DNA from: Planctomycetota bacterium
Lineage (GTDB): Bacteria; Planctomycetota; Phycisphaerae; Phycisphaerales; SM1A02
DNA: 64,000 nt
Assembly: GCA_022568135.1 (NCBI GenBank)
Contig: JADFFQ010000004.1
Coordinates: 1 to 64,000, forward strand
Reading direction: 5' to 3'
Positions 63,336 to 64,000 of this stretch are shown in pieces; within the stretch, counting starts at the first letter, position 1; every line of letters begins with the position of its first letter. Both the position numbers and the translations under genes were made by a program. The notes below the pieces were generated by a model. The model did no database searches. It worked only from the letters and a program-made list of their open reading frames with translations, and was not told where the DNA came from.

Positions 63336-63851
63336 TCAGCGATATGGAACTTCGTCTTCGAAGCCGGCCTCGATGCTCTGGTCCTGCGGCTTGGGCCTGA
63401 TCTGCTCGTTGCGCTTCATGATGCGAGCGCAGGCATTCCAGCGGAGGATGGCATCATCGTTGCCGGGAGGGCTGCCGGCCTGGGCCTGCTCAAACGAGTC
63501 AAGGGCCCGGCAGAACCAGTCGTAAGCGACGTAGCCCGGAGCGCCCTGCTCCAGCTGCGCCTTGGCCCACCGCTCACAGATCACGCCGCCATAGTACGTC
63601 CGCTCATACTCGTCGCGGATTCGTGGCAGGACCTCTTGGGCGTGGTGGACCGCCACGCGCAGCTCCTTGCCGAACTGGTCAGTCAGCGCCAGCACCAGCA
63701 ACACCAGGGCCTCCTGGTTTTGCGAGTCGGCCCGCAGGACGTCGCGGCAGATGCTCTCGGCATTCTGCGGATCGTTCATCAGCCGATATCGCTGGGCCTT
63801 GGCCAGAGCGCTGGGAATGGCCTGCTTGGAGATGGCCTTGAGTTCGACGAT
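63336..63851 (-). CDS. TPR-like protein, apparently with an AUC start
   Basis: 171 residues. TPR-type helical repeats: IPSALAKAQRYRLMNDPQNA with ESICRDVLRADSQNQEALVL, and YERTYYGGVICERWAKAQLE. C-terminal part polar. No signal. The conserved-looking N-terminus 'VELKAISKQAIP' begins right after an ATC codon (63851-63849) that stands eight bases behind AGGAG. There is no ATG, GTG or CTG suited to this ribosome-binding site, so translation may start at AUC (as in pcnB-type rare starts). Alternatively TTG at 63875 or 63872 without a Shine-Dalgarno. Lies 49 bases after another minus-strand gene. Confidence 0.7.
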   Translation of the reverse strand: MVELKAISKQAIPSALAKAQRYRLMNDPQNAESICRDVLRADSQNQEALVLLVLALTDQFGKELRVAVHHAQEVLPRIRDEYERTYYGGVICERWAKAQLEQGAPGYVAYDWFCRALDSFEQAQAGSPPGNDDAILRWNACARIMKRNEQIRPKPQDQSIEAGFEDEVPYR

Positions 63852-63900
63852 GAGATGTGCTCCTGAGATCAACAAGCCGTCTCGGCGGTGAAACCGCGTC

Positions 63901-64000
63901 TTACAGTGTCCCAAGCACGAACAGTGCGGCGACGGTCCCCGCCGCCGCCCCGCTGTAACACAAGGCAGCCAGGACCGTCGAGACGGCCCGCAACCCAAGG
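63901..64000 (-). CDS. C-terminal end of a membrane protein gene, cut by window edge
   Basis: Minus-strand frame ending at TAA (63903-63901) encodes 32 residues ending LAALCYSGAAAGTVAALFVL-GTL, a typical membrane helix at a protein C-terminus. The gene continues beyond 64000. It would precede the TPR gene in an operon. Confidence 0.5.
   Translation of the reverse strand, partial: LGLRAVSTVLAALCYSGAAAGTVAALFVLGTL

Overview
The window is GC-rich and densely coded, with many GTG/TTG starts. It most resembles a free-living, flagellated member of the Planctomycetota, probably Phycisphaerae-like. The evidence is indirect: pseudopilin-type proteins ending in the 'DGH' signature, a dockerin-like remnant of planctomycete type, two divergent ClpPs, many small lipoproteins, and a ParB next to two 14-bp parS palindromes. 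No 16S gene is present, so the taxonomy is inference.

Layout. 0-3.8 kb: the 5' end of a dihydrolipoyl dehydrogenase gene (minus), a membrane GGDEF-EAL protein and a metallophosphoesterase. 3.8-13.9 kb: genes often found near the origin (yidC, mnmE, a dciA/DUF721 gene, parB with two parS sites) interrupted by the glyoxylate-shunt pair aceB-aceA. 14-18.5 kb: an oversized fliD and fliS. 18.8-26.6 kb: a co-directional surface-polysaccharide cluster (GDP-mannose 3,5-epimerase-like, GT4, VOC protein, FkbH, ACP, tandem GNAT, polysaccharide deacetylase, WcaF-like acetyltransferase). 26.7-35.1 kb: cysS, coaE, rho, a pseudopilin, then tRNA-Thr, tuf, rpmG, tRNA-Trp, secE and nusG. 35.2-44.5 kb: hypothetical genes, a MoxR/BatA-type module, a barrel-like protein, a DUF3800 gene and an IS1-like transposase remnant. 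44.5-50.3 kb (minus): a secreted protein, gmk, pyrB, a lipoprotein and holA. 50.3-52.5 kb: repeat mosaic, a two-gene HEPN module, a 12-bp tandem repeat and a dockerin scrap. 52.6-64 kb: FHA-GAF histidine kinase, clpP1-clpP2, lipoproteins, an amidase-fold protein lacking its third zinc ligand, a soluble kinase, der, a double thioredoxin protein, a YceI protein and membrane/TPR genes.

The most notable non-gene structure is a set of short dispersed repeats. A 17-bp word occurs three times inside mnmE in three different reading frames. A 21-bp palindrome occurs twice, each time between convergent gene ends. A palindrome CCGCGACC-N3-GGTCGCGG occurs three times in intergenic DNA. A 33-bp repeat carries a TATGAT -10-like box. 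The best candidates for new biology are the HEPN pair (50.96-52.28 kb) and the FkbH-ACP-GNAT acyl-loading module within the polysaccharide cluster.
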